Positions 8,565 through 19,047 of a DNA stretch of 36,513 nt are shown in pieces. The stretch is from Alphaproteobacteria bacterium. Lineage in GTDB: Bacteria; Pseudomonadota; Alphaproteobacteria; SHVZ01. A program made the position numbers and the translations under genes. Numbering within the stretch: position 1 is the first letter of the stretch; the number at the start of each line of letters is the position of its first letter. Under the pieces are notes generated by a model. It was not told where the DNA came from. It made no database searches and was given only the letters and a program-made list of their open reading frames with translations. The stretch is taken from the NCBI GenBank assembly GCA_016869375.1, contig VGEH01000029.1, forward strand, positions 1 to 36,513, in the 5' to 3' direction.

Positions 8565-9404
8565 CTAAGTCCTGGGCGTTCCGTCCAGATTGAAGCGTTC
8601 GACCTTGGACTTGCCGCGGAGATCCTTGAGCATGTCCTGGATCACGTCGCGCGACAGGCCCTCGGAGAGCTCCTCACGGACCTCCTCGAAGGAGGGGGGG
8701 CCGGAGGTGCGCTTGTCCTCGACGCGGATCACGTGCCAGCCGAAGGAGGTCTTGACCGGGATCTCGGTGATCTCGCCCTTCTTCAGGGTGAAGGCGGCTT
8801 CCGAGAACTCAGGCACCATCTGGTCCTTGGTGAAGTAGCCGAGATCGCCGCCGCTGGACGCCGCCGGATCGATCGAGCGCTTCTTGGCGAGGTCGGCGAA
8901 GTCGCCGCCCTTCTTGAGATCGGCGATCACCGCCTTCGCCTCGGCTTCGGTCTTCAACAGAATGTGACGGGCGCTCACCTCTTCCTGGCCGGGCACGGAA
9001 GCGGCATAGGCCTTGTACTTCTCGCGCAGCGCAGCCTCGTTCACTTTGGCTTCGACTTGGCGCGTCAGGTAGGCCTCCTGCAGCGCCCGGTCGGTCGCCT
9101 CCCGAATCTTCTGCTTCACCGCCGGATCGTCCTCGAGCTTTGCGTTCCGCGCCGCTGTGCCGATCAGGCGCAGGTCGATCACGCGTTCCAGGAGCATCGG
9201 ATAGAGCGTCTCGATCGGCATGCCCTGCGCCTGCGGCGGCAGGTTGCGCATGGTCGCCTGGAGCTCGGAGCGGAGAATGGGCTGTCCGTCGATGCGGGCG
9301 ATTACCGGATCGCCGCCCGGAGCGGCCATGGTCGGCGGCGTCTGCGCATGGGCAGCGGACACGGTGAGCGCCGCGAGCGCGAGGCCCAGGAGAAGGCGGG
9401 GCAT
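8565..9404 (-). CDS. Secreted parvulin-type peptidyl-prolyl cis-trans isomerase
   Basis: This is a periplasmic folding helper that isomerises prolyl bonds in exported proteins. Residues 1-20 form a Sec signal peptide ending SAAHA before QTPP. Residues 30-125 look like the helical SurA/PrsA N-terminal chaperone region. Residues 141-231 are a single parvulin domain with SARHILL, the GGDFADLAKKRSIDP stretch, GGDLGYF and FGWHVIRVEDKR. At 279 residues it matches the common alphaproteobacterial peptidylprolyl isomerase found beside secA and argJ. A GAGGA site precedes the ATG by about 7 nt. The roughly 118 bases upstream hold no gene that I can support. Confidence 0.93.
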   Translation of the reverse strand: MPRLLLGLALAALTVSAAHAQTPPTMAAPGGDPVIARIDGQPILRSELQATMRNLPPQAQGMPIETLYPMLLERVIDLRLIGTAARNAKLEDDPAVKQKIREATDRALQEAYLTRQVEAKVNEAALREKYKAYAASVPGQEEVSARHILLKTEAEAKAVIADLKKGGDFADLAKKRSIDPAASSGGDLGYFTKDQMVPEFSEAAFTLKKGEITEIPVKTSFGWHVIRVEDKRTSGPPSFEEVREELSEGLSRDVIQDMLKDLRGKSKVERFNLDGTPRT

Positions 9405-9522
9405 GCCGGATTCCTCGATCAGGCGCAGACCAAATCGTCCGCGCGCGTTGAGCCATCATGCCTTTCTAAACACCGTCGCGGCAAGGACCACGGCGGCGGC
9501 CACAACAATGTCGCCGAAATCG

Positions 9523-10248
9523 CTAGATTGCCACGTCGACCGGGCCCTGGACGGCAGGGGCGGCGTTCGTCGGCGAGGACAGAGGCGCGGCGACCGTGAA
9601 GGTGACGGCCGTCGCGCCGCGATCGGCATAGGCCGACGTCGCGCCCGGGCCTTCATAGGCGAAGGCGACCTTGCGCTGTCCGATCTCGGCTTCGGCGTCG
9701 CCAAGGCTGGCGCCGCTCTCTTCACGCCGTGCACCGGGAATCTCGACGTCGGCCGCGATCTCGGCCTTGCCGATCTCGATCTCCGGACGGCCGGAGCTGC
9801 GGCGGAAGCCGACATGGACGTCCTCGAGCTTGAGCGACAGGCGCCCGGCCTCGAACTGCGCCTGGGTCGCTCGGCGGTCGATGGTCAGACGCTCGCGCGC
9901 AGCGTCGGCGACGCGGCGGGCCATGTCCTCGGCCTGGGCCTGCGGCACGCCGACGCTCTTGAGGAACCCGGCTATGGCCTGAGCCGAGTTGCCCAGCGCG
10001 CGAGCGACCGGCTCCCAGCGCGCCATGCGCTGGGAAAGGCCGGAACCCGGCTCGGCTGGGGCTGCGGCGCCCGGCGCGATGGTGTCGACGGCGGCACGCG
10101 CGCGCTCCGCCTCACGCTCCTGCTGGAGACGCCGTTCAGGCAGATCCGTTGCACCCGACGGTACCGCGGCGACGATCAGGTCTTCGAAATGGCGGATACC
10201 GAAGGCGGCACCGCCGAAGTCGGTCCGTTGCGTGATCGGTAGCAGCAT
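9523..10248 (-). CDS. Uncharacterised 241-residue protein upstream of secA
   Basis: I do not recognise this protein. A strong AAGGAGGAG ribosome site 4 nt before the ATG argues that it is a real gene. There is no signal peptide or membrane segment. Residues about 40-60 form a charged, Arg/Glu-rich helix. The middle (about 85-125) looks helical and acidic/basic. The C-terminal half reads as alternating short strands, including KLEDVHVGFRRSSGRPEIEI and an Ala-rich tail. It diverges from secA across about 246 bases and lies behind the parvulin gene on the same strand. A link to secretion would be guesswork. It may be restricted to this lineage. Confidence 0.7.
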   Translation of the reverse strand: MLLPITQRTDFGGAAFGIRHFEDLIVAAVPSGATDLPERRLQQEREAERARAAVDTIAPGAAAPAEPGSGLSQRMARWEPVARALGNSAQAIAGFLKSVGVPQAQAEDMARRVADAARERLTIDRRATQAQFEAGRLSLKLEDVHVGFRRSSGRPEIEIGKAEIAADVEIPGARREESGASLGDAEAEIGQRKVAFAYEGPGATSAYADRGATAVTFTVAAPLSSPTNAAPAVQGPVDVAI

Positions 10249-10401
10249 ATTCTCCTCCTTCTGAGGCCGAATGCGCTTCAGCTTTTCCTGGTGTCGGTCC
10301 TGAACCTGCCTTTTGCAGGAAACGACCGCCCCAAATCCCCAATTAGGCTAAAATGCGCCCTGGCGCGGCAATACGCAACAGGCTACCGGGGCCGGCCGTC
10401 G

Positions 10402-10430
10402 TTGACAGTGCAGGGAGCACAACTTATCTG
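10402..10430 (+). promoter_or_regulatory. Candidate secA promoter
   Basis: A perfect -35 box TTGACA (10402-10407) is followed after 17 bases by TATCTG (10425-10430), a weak -10 box. Transcription would begin about 58 bases before the secA ATG. The 246-base gap also has to carry the promoter of the divergent 241-residue gene, for which I see no clear boxes. Confidence 0.55.
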
Positions 10431-10494
10431 TCACCGGCCCGTTTCTTGGCAGTACGGGCCCTCCCACCCACCCGCGGCTCCCTGAGGTTTTGTA

Positions 10495-13179
<2,685 letters not shown>

Positions 13180-13194
13180 GGCGAGGTCGGCGGA

Positions 13195-14361
13195 CTACGC
13201 GATCGTCGAATCGCGATTGCGGTGGCGGTTGACCGCGAGGTCGAGCCGCGACAGCAGCACATTGACGTTGTCGAAGGAGAGCCGGCGACTCTGGCGCGCC
13301 AGCACCATCGAGCGGAAGCACGTGCAGATGTGCACGATCGCTGTGGTGCAGTAGCCGAGCAGCCAGTAGATCTGGTTGGCGCTCAGCAGGAATTCCCGGA
13401 ACGGCTTCGGGTTGGCGCGGTCCAGGAACTCCGAATAGCAGCTCTCGTACTCGCGGAAGATGCTGCCGAGCTCGCGCACCATCTCCTTCATGCGGGTGGT
13501 GACCGAGTGCTTGTACATGCGCTGCTGCTCGGCATAGGCGCGGTTCTGCTGGAGGTCGGTGGGGACTGAAAGCTCCGAGCCCATCCATGAGAACACCAGC
13601 GCCAGCTTCTCGCGGTTACGCTGAAAGGCGTACTGGTAATAGGTGACTCCCTTCCAGGCGCCGAAGACGCTGGCGGCATCGCCGGTGGAGATGCCGAAGG
13701 CCGAGACGAACAGCGACGCCTCCGGCAGCGTCGGATCCCAGATCGCCTCGAGAAAGCCTTTCGACTTGTTGATCAGGTCCAGGCGCGAGCGCACGCCGAG
13801 CGCCGTGCCGACGATCGGCAGGATCTTGTCCTGGATCAGCTCGCGGATCTCACGCTCTTCCTTGGGCGTGGTCTCGAAGTACTTCGGGCTCACCTTGAAG
13901 CCGGCGAGGCCGAAGGACTCCTTCATCAAGAACGGATCGAGCGACGGCAGGTCGTCGATCATGTTGAGGATATCGACGTCGTTGGCGAATTGCGGGTTGT
14001 CCTCGACGTCGACGCCCAGCAGCTCTCGCAGCGCATGCGCATAGTTGGGCTGGCGCAGGTAGATCGCGTAGCCGCCGCGTGCCGGATCCTTGATGTCGTA
14101 GGGGACATAGAGGCCCGTCTCGATCGGTCGCGGCGCCTTCTTCGACTGTAGCTGGTCGAGGTCGGCGGTCGCTTCCCCCTTGCCTTCTCCAAAGCGAGGA
14201 AACTTGAAGATGAAGGCGCTGTTGAGGCCTTCGGTCAGGAACATCCGCTCGTCGTCGAGGACCTTCTTCCGGATCGTCGGCAGATTGATCGCGACGCCGG
14301 TGCCGCCGTTCAGAATCTGATCGAGCACCGGCGAAAGCGGCATCGTTCGGTTGGAAGTCAT
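13195..14361 (-). CDS. Uncharacterised 388-residue protein convergent with secA
   Basis: I do not recognise this protein. It has no obvious signal peptide. The N-terminal 150 residues are mixed, with FIFKFPRFGEGKGEATADL and YVPYDIKDPARGGYAIYL. The remainder looks mostly helical and rich in aromatic residues. Near the C-terminus is a hydrophobic stretch (about 330-349) holding Cys338, His344, Cys346 and Cys348, which could be a buried helix or a small metal site. Codon use resembles its neighbours. No ribosome site precedes the ATG, and a second in-frame ATG follows six codons later. A promoter-like pair ends just before the first ATG, so the mRNA may be leaderless. It is monocistronic. Confidence 0.75.
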   Translation of the reverse strand: MTSNRTMPLSPVLDQILNGGTGVAINLPTIRKKVLDDERMFLTEGLNSAFIFKFPRFGEGKGEATADLDQLQSKKAPRPIETGLYVPYDIKDPARGGYAIYLRQPNYAHALRELLGVDVEDNPQFANDVDILNMIDDLPSLDPFLMKESFGLAGFKVSPKYFETTPKEEREIRELIQDKILPIVGTALGVRSRLDLINKSKGFLEAIWDPTLPEASLFVSAFGISTGDAASVFGAWKGVTYYQYAFQRNREKLALVFSWMGSELSVPTDLQQNRAYAEQQRMYKHSVTTRMKEMVRELGSIFREYESCYSEFLDRANPKPFREFLLSANQIYWLLGYCTTAIVHICTCFRSMVLARQSRRLSFDNVNVLLSRLDLAVNRHRNRDSTIA

Positions 14362-14368
14362 TCAAATG

Positions 14369-14397
14369 AACCTAGAAAGCCGCACATTTCTCTGCAA
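14369..14397 (-). promoter_or_regulatory. Candidate promoter of the 388-residue gene, implying a leaderless mRNA
   Basis: On the minus strand TTGCAG (14392-14397) is separated by 17 bases from TAGGTT (14369-14374). The same -10 hexamer occurs before miaB. The expected start of transcription, 6-7 bases beyond the -10 box, falls at or next to the ATG at 14361, which agrees with the lack of a ribosome site. Confidence 0.4.
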
Positions 14398-14449
14398 CCT
14401 GACGGGGGAATGACAGGGACGCGCAGTCTCGTGAACGGGATTGCCGGCG

Positions 14450-15571
14450 TCAATCTTTATGCCGGTTTAGGCGGTCGAAGAGCGCAGCCGCCGCGATCGC
14501 GCCGGCCATGCCCAGGTAAAGTCCTAAAGCAGAGACGTTAAGAAATAGAAAACCAGCAATCAGCGGCCCGACCGCGGCGCCGATATCTCCCCAGGTCGCC
14601 AGGACCGAGAAGCTGCGCATCGAATCTTCGGGATGGCGGCGCGCGGCGACGGCGAGGATGAGGATCTGCAGGACCGCGCGCGCCGCCGACACGACGGCCA
14701 TTCCCAGGATCAGCAGGACGGGCCAGCGATCGGCGGAGACCGCCACGAGCGCGAGACCGGCGATGAGCAGGACGAGGATCAGCGACATCAGTCGCTGCGC
14801 CCCGAACCGGTCGGCGAGCGAGCCGCCGACCGGCGACAGAGCCACCTGGACCAGCCCCTTGAGCGCGAGCACCAGGCCGGCTGACAGGACCGCGGATTCG
14901 ACCGACACCAGATCCGAGAGAAGCAGCGCCAGGGTGATGGCGAAGATGCCGTCGACCGAGAGAGTAACCGCGAAGTAAAGAAGGTCGAGCCGCCCCGGCT
15001 TGGGGAACAGCGAGCGCGTCTGCCGCGCGGCCCGGGCCTGGATGCGTGGCAGGGCAAAGGCGAGCGGGACCGCGACCAGCGTCAGGCACCCGAGAAGCAC
15101 GAAGATGCCTTGCGGTCCTGCGACGGGAACCAGGGCCGCGCCGGCTCCGAGGGCGATGGTCGGCCCCGATTGGCGAATGGCGCTGGCGAGACCCACGCTC
15201 TTCCCGACATCCTCCTTCACCGAGGCCGCATAGACGAGCGAAGTGAGGTTGAGGGCGGCAAAGGCGAGGCCCCAGCCGAGGCGCCCTGCCAGCAGCTGGG
15301 GGAAGCCCGAGCCGAGGCCGTAGGTGAGGGTCGTGGCGGCGGCGGCGGCGGCAGCGAGCAGGCTGAGGCGACGCGCGCCCAGACGTTCGCCGACGGCGAC
15401 CACCGCGCCGTAGCCGAAGATGCGGACGATGCGGTTGGCCGAGAGCAGCACCCCGATGAGGCCGATATCGACGCCGAAATCCGCGGCATGCACGGGAAGC
15501 ACGACGTAGAGCAGCGCATCGCCCATGAGTGCGAGCGCAAGGATCGTCGCCGAGAGCACGGTCTCGCGCAC
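14450..15571 (-). CDS. Major facilitator superfamily transporter
   Basis: This is an inner-membrane protein of 373 residues with about 12 hydrophobic helices. An A-motif-like loop (GERLGARRLSLL) follows helix 2, and its counterpart in the second half is GGSLADRFGAQRLM. These place it in the drug/sugar-exporter-like part of MFS, but no substrate can be assigned. The start is a GTG 6 bases after the stop of the lipoprotein gene, with a poor ribosome site, so translation probably depends on the upstream gene. The C-terminus ends in a short basic tail. Confidence 0.85.
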   Translation of the reverse strand: MRETVLSATILALALMGDALLYVVLPVHAADFGVDIGLIGVLLSANRIVRIFGYGAVVAVGERLGARRLSLLAAAAAAATTLTYGLGSGFPQLLAGRLGWGLAFAALNLTSLVYAASVKEDVGKSVGLASAIRQSGPTIALGAGAALVPVAGPQGIFVLLGCLTLVAVPLAFALPRIQARAARQTRSLFPKPGRLDLLYFAVTLSVDGIFAITLALLLSDLVSVESAVLSAGLVLALKGLVQVALSPVGGSLADRFGAQRLMSLILVLLIAGLALVAVSADRWPVLLILGMAVVSAARAVLQILILAVAARRHPEDSMRSFSVLATWGDIGAAVGPLIAGFLFLNVSALGLYLGMAGAIAAAALFDRLNRHKD

Positions 15572-15577
15572 GATGGA

Positions 15578-16423
15578 TCAGCCCGCCGCCTTCTTCTTCA
15601 CTTGCTCGACCACCTCGATGATGCCTTCGAGGGCGCCGGCCGCGACTTGCCGTGCGACCTCGCCCCACGGACCGTCGAGAAGCCCGGTGGCGACGCTGTT
15701 CTCCTGGTCGACCTGGGCGAGTTCCGCACCGTCGGAGTCGAGGATCGACCAGACGATGGCGACGCGGTCCTGGCCGGCTCCGGTCCGGCGCACCTGGACT
15801 GCGCCCGCGACCACCAGGGAGTCCTCCTTGAGCTCGGGCAGGACGCGATACCCGGACCGCCTCAACGCGCGCTCCAGCGCCGCCTTCAGCGTCACGGCTC
15901 CATCACCCGGCGCGCCGTCGACGGCCCAGACGACCAGCGACGGCCCGGGACGCGTGACCGGCCGGTCGCCCTCGATCATCCCGGCAAGATCCGGTGCGGC
16001 GAGCTGGGCGACGGCGGCGATCGCTTCCGGCGTCCCCTGTGCCCAAGGCGCCCGCGGAACGATCCAGCTGCCGGTACGGCCGGCGATGATCGCGCCGCTC
16101 GCTTGCGCCAGTCGCCAGGAGATCTCGATCTCGTCGCGCGTGCCGTCTCGCGGCGCCGCTTCGGCACGGCCGGCGAGCCGGAGCGCCTCGCTTGCGCCTG
16201 CCCGCGTGGTCGCGGGGACCTCGAGCTTGCGAAGCTCGACCGCGAGCGCCTCGGCGAAGGCGGCAGGGTTGGGCACGCCTTCGATCGGCAGCACGACGAC
16301 GCCGCCCCGGTTCGCCAGCCTCAGGAGATCGTTCGTCTCCTTACCCTGATCCTCGAAGGGACGCGTCAACGGCTGGCAGGCCGAGACCGCCAGCGCGAGC
16401 ACGAGGAGGATCCTAGAGAACAC
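15578..16423 (-). CDS. Uncharacterised lipoprotein
   Basis: This is a 281-residue protein that I cannot assign to a family. The N-terminus is a lipoprotein signal: hydrophobic ILLVLALA followed by the lipobox VSAC, giving a predicted lipidated cysteine at residue 16. The mature part shows two alpha/beta-like stretches. One is around VVVLPIEGVPNPAAFAEAL; the other is around SLVVWAVDGAPGDGAVTL-KAAL-RSGYRV. This suggests a duplicated small domain of the kind found in peripheral envelope lipoproteins. The tail is Lys-rich. The start is GTG with a GGTGAG sequence just upstream, inside the overlapping small reading frame. It is probably cotranscribed with the MFS gene. Confidence 0.75.
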   Translation of the reverse strand: MFSRILLVLALAVSACQPLTRPFEDQGKETNDLLRLANRGGVVVLPIEGVPNPAAFAEALAVELRKLEVPATTRAGASEALRLAGRAEAAPRDGTRDEIEISWRLAQASGAIIAGRTGSWIVPRAPWAQGTPEAIAAVAQLAAPDLAGMIEGDRPVTRPGPSLVVWAVDGAPGDGAVTLKAALERALRRSGYRVLPELKEDSLVVAGAVQVRRTGAGQDRVAIVWSILDSDGAELAQVDQENSVATGLLDGPWGEVARQVAAGALEGIIEVVEQVKKKAAG

Positions 16424-16484
16424 AGCTCACCAGAAGACCGAGGAGGAGGAAGCCGAGAAAGATGATGAGATGCGGCACCGACAT
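16413..16484 (-). CDS. Possible 23-residue membrane peptide overlapping the lipoprotein start
   Basis: A short frame from ATG (16484) to TAG (16415-16413) encodes 23 residues, almost all hydrophobic (HLIIFLGFLLLGLLVS in the centre), which fits one transmembrane helix. A weak GGAA site lies 4 nt before the ATG. The last four codons overlap the GTG start region of the lipoprotein gene in another frame, as in coupled leader peptides. It could be a real small membrane protein, a coupling device or chance. Confidence 0.3.
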   Translation of the reverse strand: MSVPHLIIFLGFLLLGLLVSCVL

Positions 16485-16561
16485 CGATTCCGAGACAATG
16501 GCATAGCGGCTTGGGGCATAGCTGTTTGGCGCGAAAGCGGCGACAGGGCAAGCCCGGGCTG

Positions 16562-17326
16562 CTACGGACCGCTTCGCCGCCGGGTGAGGGTGAGCGCTGT
16601 CGCGTTCACCAGCATCGCGGTCAGTGTCGCCAGCCCATAGGCGAGGACGAGGTCGAGGCGCGGCAGCGCCAGCGCCACGACCAGGAAGAAGCTGACGAAG
16701 GCGAAGCTGCCGACGATGACGCCGCGCAAAAGCTCCGCTGCAGCTTCACCGCCGTCATGGCGATGGGTGAAGACCGCCAGCACCGAGGCGAAGACCGGCA
16801 CCGGCGAGATGAAGCCGGAGAGATTGGGCCCGAGGAACTCGGCGAACTCGGTCAGGCCGACGACGAGCCCGACTGCGACGGCCATCCGTGCCGGGATGTC
16901 CCACCAGGGCGGGTCGCCGCCGGGCGTCGCGTCCGGAGCGCGCGGGATTGCCGCGAGCGACAGGATGATGGTCGCCAACAGCAGGAGGAGCGTCGCCGGC
17001 AGGGACGGATCGAGGCCGAGGAGCGCCGCGGTCGCGATCAGCATCGTGGCGATGCTTCCGCCGAGCGAAAGCGCAGGCCCGTGGCGCGGCGCGAGGCGCG
17101 CATAGGCGAAGCAGAAGACGATCATCGCGACGACGCCGACGAGCGTGCCCTCGGCGGCGGCCGCGGCGAAGCCCGGGTTCTGCTCGACGGCCAGGAAGAT
17201 CGACACCGGACCTGAGGTCAGCGGAAACCCGGCGATCCAGCCGGCGACGAGCACGCCCCAGCGACGCGCCGCGAGGCTCGCGATCAGGATCAGCGTTGGC
17301 GAGAGGGCAAGCTTGAGGAGCAGCAT
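16562..17326 (-). CDS. Uncharacterised polytopic membrane protein with internal repeat
   Basis: This is an inner-membrane protein of 254 residues with roughly eight hydrophobic helices and very short loops. I do not recognise the family. Two parts look alike. FPLTSGPVSIFLAVEQ followed by an Ala-rich stretch and LVGVVAMIVFCFAYA (about residues 34-78) matches SPVPVFASVLAVFTHR followed by AAAELLRGVIVGSFAFVSFF (about 174-217). This points to an internal duplication, as seen in many small transporters. The start ATG has only a weak ribosome site. About 77 bases separate it from the small hydrophobic frame downstream on the same strand. A transport role is inference. Confidence 0.75.
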   Translation of the reverse strand: MLLLKLALSPTLILIASLAARRWGVLVAGWIAGFPLTSGPVSIFLAVEQNPGFAAAAAEGTLVGVVAMIVFCFAYARLAPRHGPALSLGGSIATMLIATAALLGLDPSLPATLLLLLATIILSLAAIPRAPDATPGGDPPWWDIPARMAVAVGLVVGLTEFAEFLGPNLSGFISPVPVFASVLAVFTHRHDGGEAAAELLRGVIVGSFAFVSFFLVVALALPRLDLVLAYGLATLTAMLVNATALTLTRRRSGP

Positions 17327-17364
17327 GCGCCGAGGGACTTAGCAGACCCCGCGGCGCCGCGCGC

Positions 17365-18057
17365 CTAGAACTCGAAGCGGGGCGAGGAGGCGGAGAGGAT
17401 CGAGGTCCTGGGCGCCTGCGGCCATGCGGCCTTGACCTCGGCGGCGACCGCCTCGACGAGGAGGGGCATGTCTGCGCCCGCCGCGTCGTGCACCGCTTCT
17501 GCGACGATGAGAGCAGAGATCGTCTCGTTGCGGATCGCCGAGGTGGCGCTCTGGCGGTTCGTCCAACGGCGGGCATGCGCGCGGCCCTCGGCATCGGCGA
17601 AGATCACCTCATTGGGTTCCGGATGCTCCTCCTCGCCGGAGAAGGCGAGGTAGGTCTCGGTGCCGTCGGCGTAGCGGACCTCGAGGTTGCCGGCGATCCT
17701 CCCGGTATCGAAGACGGCGATCGGCGTGGCGAAGGCGAGCGAGATCGCGTTGCAGAGATCGATCAGCGGGTGGATGCGCGGCAGCGTGCCTTCCTTCCGA
17801 AAGCGCCGGAGCAGCGCTTCCGAGGCGCAGCGATACTGCGTCGGCTTCAGCCCCATGCGCGAGAAGACCCGCCGCTAGGCCTGGATCTCAGGCAGCTCGC
17901 TCTCGGGGACGGTGGCGACCCGCGATGCGGCGATGGCGCTGAAACGCGATATTGCCTCGTCGACCGAGGCGCTCGGCGAGATGCCCTCGACGAAGAGGGC
18001 TCCGGGCACGAGCGCGGGGAAGTCTTTCCAGATCGTGGCGGCGTGGCTGAACTGCAT
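17365..18057 (-). pseudogene. B3/B4 tRNA-binding domain protein interrupted by an in-frame TAG
   Basis: Free-standing B3/B4-domain proteins resemble the editing-site region of phenylalanyl-tRNA synthetase beta chains. Some are annotated as possible editing proteins; their role is not established. Here one continuous 230-codon frame carries a single TAG at 17875-17877. Before it, 60 residues end in VPESELPEIQA. After it, the frame resumes with RRVFSRMGLKPTQYRC and the conserved ASEALLRRF and LPRIHPLIDLCNAISLA segments. Family members, as I recall them, have Trp at the interrupted position (EIQAWRR), so TGG to TAG by one base explains it. Either the gene is dead or the base is an error. An ATG at 17856 could restart a 163-residue fragment. 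Confidence 0.8.
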
Positions 18058-18113
18058 GGCGCTAGCATGCGCCAGGCGCCCGCGCCGGTCTTGAACGGAA
18101 TTGCAGCTGGGTC

Positions 18114-18893
18114 TCAGGCCATCGCGTTGGCATAGGCACGCGGCGAAACGCCGTATTTCCGCACGAAGACGCGGGTCATGTGGCTCTGGTCGGCGAAGCC
18201 GCTGGCTGCGGCTGCGGTGGCCAGCGGCGTACCGCCGGCGATCATCTGCCGCGCCCGATCGATGCGCCGCTGGACGATGTACGCATGCGGCGTGAGCCCG
18301 GTCGTTCGCACGAATCCGCGCAGCACCTGGAAGCGGCTGAGGCCGCTTGCCGCGGCGAGATCCGAAAGCGTGACAGGAGCCGTGGGATCGTCATCGATCG
18401 CGCTTCGCGCCCGCCCGATGGCATCCGGTATCACGCGATCGGTCTTCACATGCATCGTGGCCGCGAAGACCGCGAGCAGCTTCTCCTCCCAGCGGACCGC
18501 GCTGTCGACCGCGGCGTCCGACGTCGCTACCGCGAAGAGTCGTGCGACCTCCGCACCCAGGCGAGCGTTCCGCATCGCAGGGCTCGTGAACTCCGCAGAC
18601 TGCGCCTTGTCTTCGCTCAGGTCGCCGATGGCATCGGCGACCAGCGCCGGATCGACATAGAGGATGCGCCAGGAGCGGCCAGCGTCTCCGATCGGGGCGC
18701 CGTCATGCACCTCGCCCGGATTGACCGTGATCGTGTCGCCGGCGACCGCTTCGACCGTGCTGCGCCCGCTCAGCGAACGATGCGCGCCGCGATGGATGAC
18801 GTCGATGCCGAACTGCTCATGCGTATGGCGCGCGAAGCTGTGGCTGGAATCGGCGTCGACCGCCTGGACGCCGGCGATCCGGCTCCGCAGCAT
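18114..18893 (-). CDS. AraC family transcriptional regulator
   Basis: This is a DNA-binding regulator. The N-terminal half is a cupin-like AraC ligand-binding domain, with HTHEQFGIDVIHRG and PGEVHDGAPIG. The C-terminal 100 residues hold the two helix-turn-helix motifs of AraC/XylS proteins (LSDLAAASGLSRFQVLRGF and LATAAAASGFADQSHMTRVFVRKYGVSPRAY). I start at the ATG with GGGAAGG 6 nt upstream. An in-frame GTG at 18956 would add 21 residues but has no ribosome site. The effector is unknown. Possible targets are its own gene or the divergent glycosyltransferase gene. Confidence 0.92.
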   Translation of the reverse strand: MLRSRIAGVQAVDADSSHSFARHTHEQFGIDVIHRGAHRSLSGRSTVEAVAGDTITVNPGEVHDGAPIGDAGRSWRILYVDPALVADAIGDLSEDKAQSAEFTSPAMRNARLGAEVARLFAVATSDAAVDSAVRWEEKLLAVFAATMHVKTDRVIPDAIGRARSAIDDDPTAPVTLSDLAAASGLSRFQVLRGFVRTTGLTPHAYIVQRRIDRARQMIAGGTPLATAAAASGFADQSHMTRVFVRKYGVSPRAYANAMA

Positions 18894-19035
18894 CCGGAAC
18901 CTTCCCTTCACGACCGGCCCCAACTTTTGAAGCTCACGTGCATCGAATGCAGCCACCTAGGGTTCGGACCATAGGAAACGCGATGCCTATGGTGGACCGC
19001 CATCCGCCTGTTGGCGCGGTAGTCAGGTGCCATGC

Positions 19036-19041
19036 TAAAAA
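19036..19041 (+). promoter_or_regulatory. Candidate extended -10 element of the glycosyltransferase gene
   Basis: TGC immediately followed by TAAAAA forms an extended -10 motif. TTGGCG lies 19 bases upstream, a long spacer. The predicted transcription start coincides with the ATG at 19048, which has no ribosome site, so the mRNA may be leaderless. Weak evidence. Confidence 0.3.
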
Positions 19042-19047
19042 GCGCCA

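Noticed and set aside
9456-9522. Hydrophobic tail (GDIVVAAAVVLAATV) after the 241-residue gene, possibly a small membrane peptide
   Set aside because: No start codon with a ribosome site precedes it in frame. The hydrophobic look comes from GC-rich repeats in a long shadow frame.
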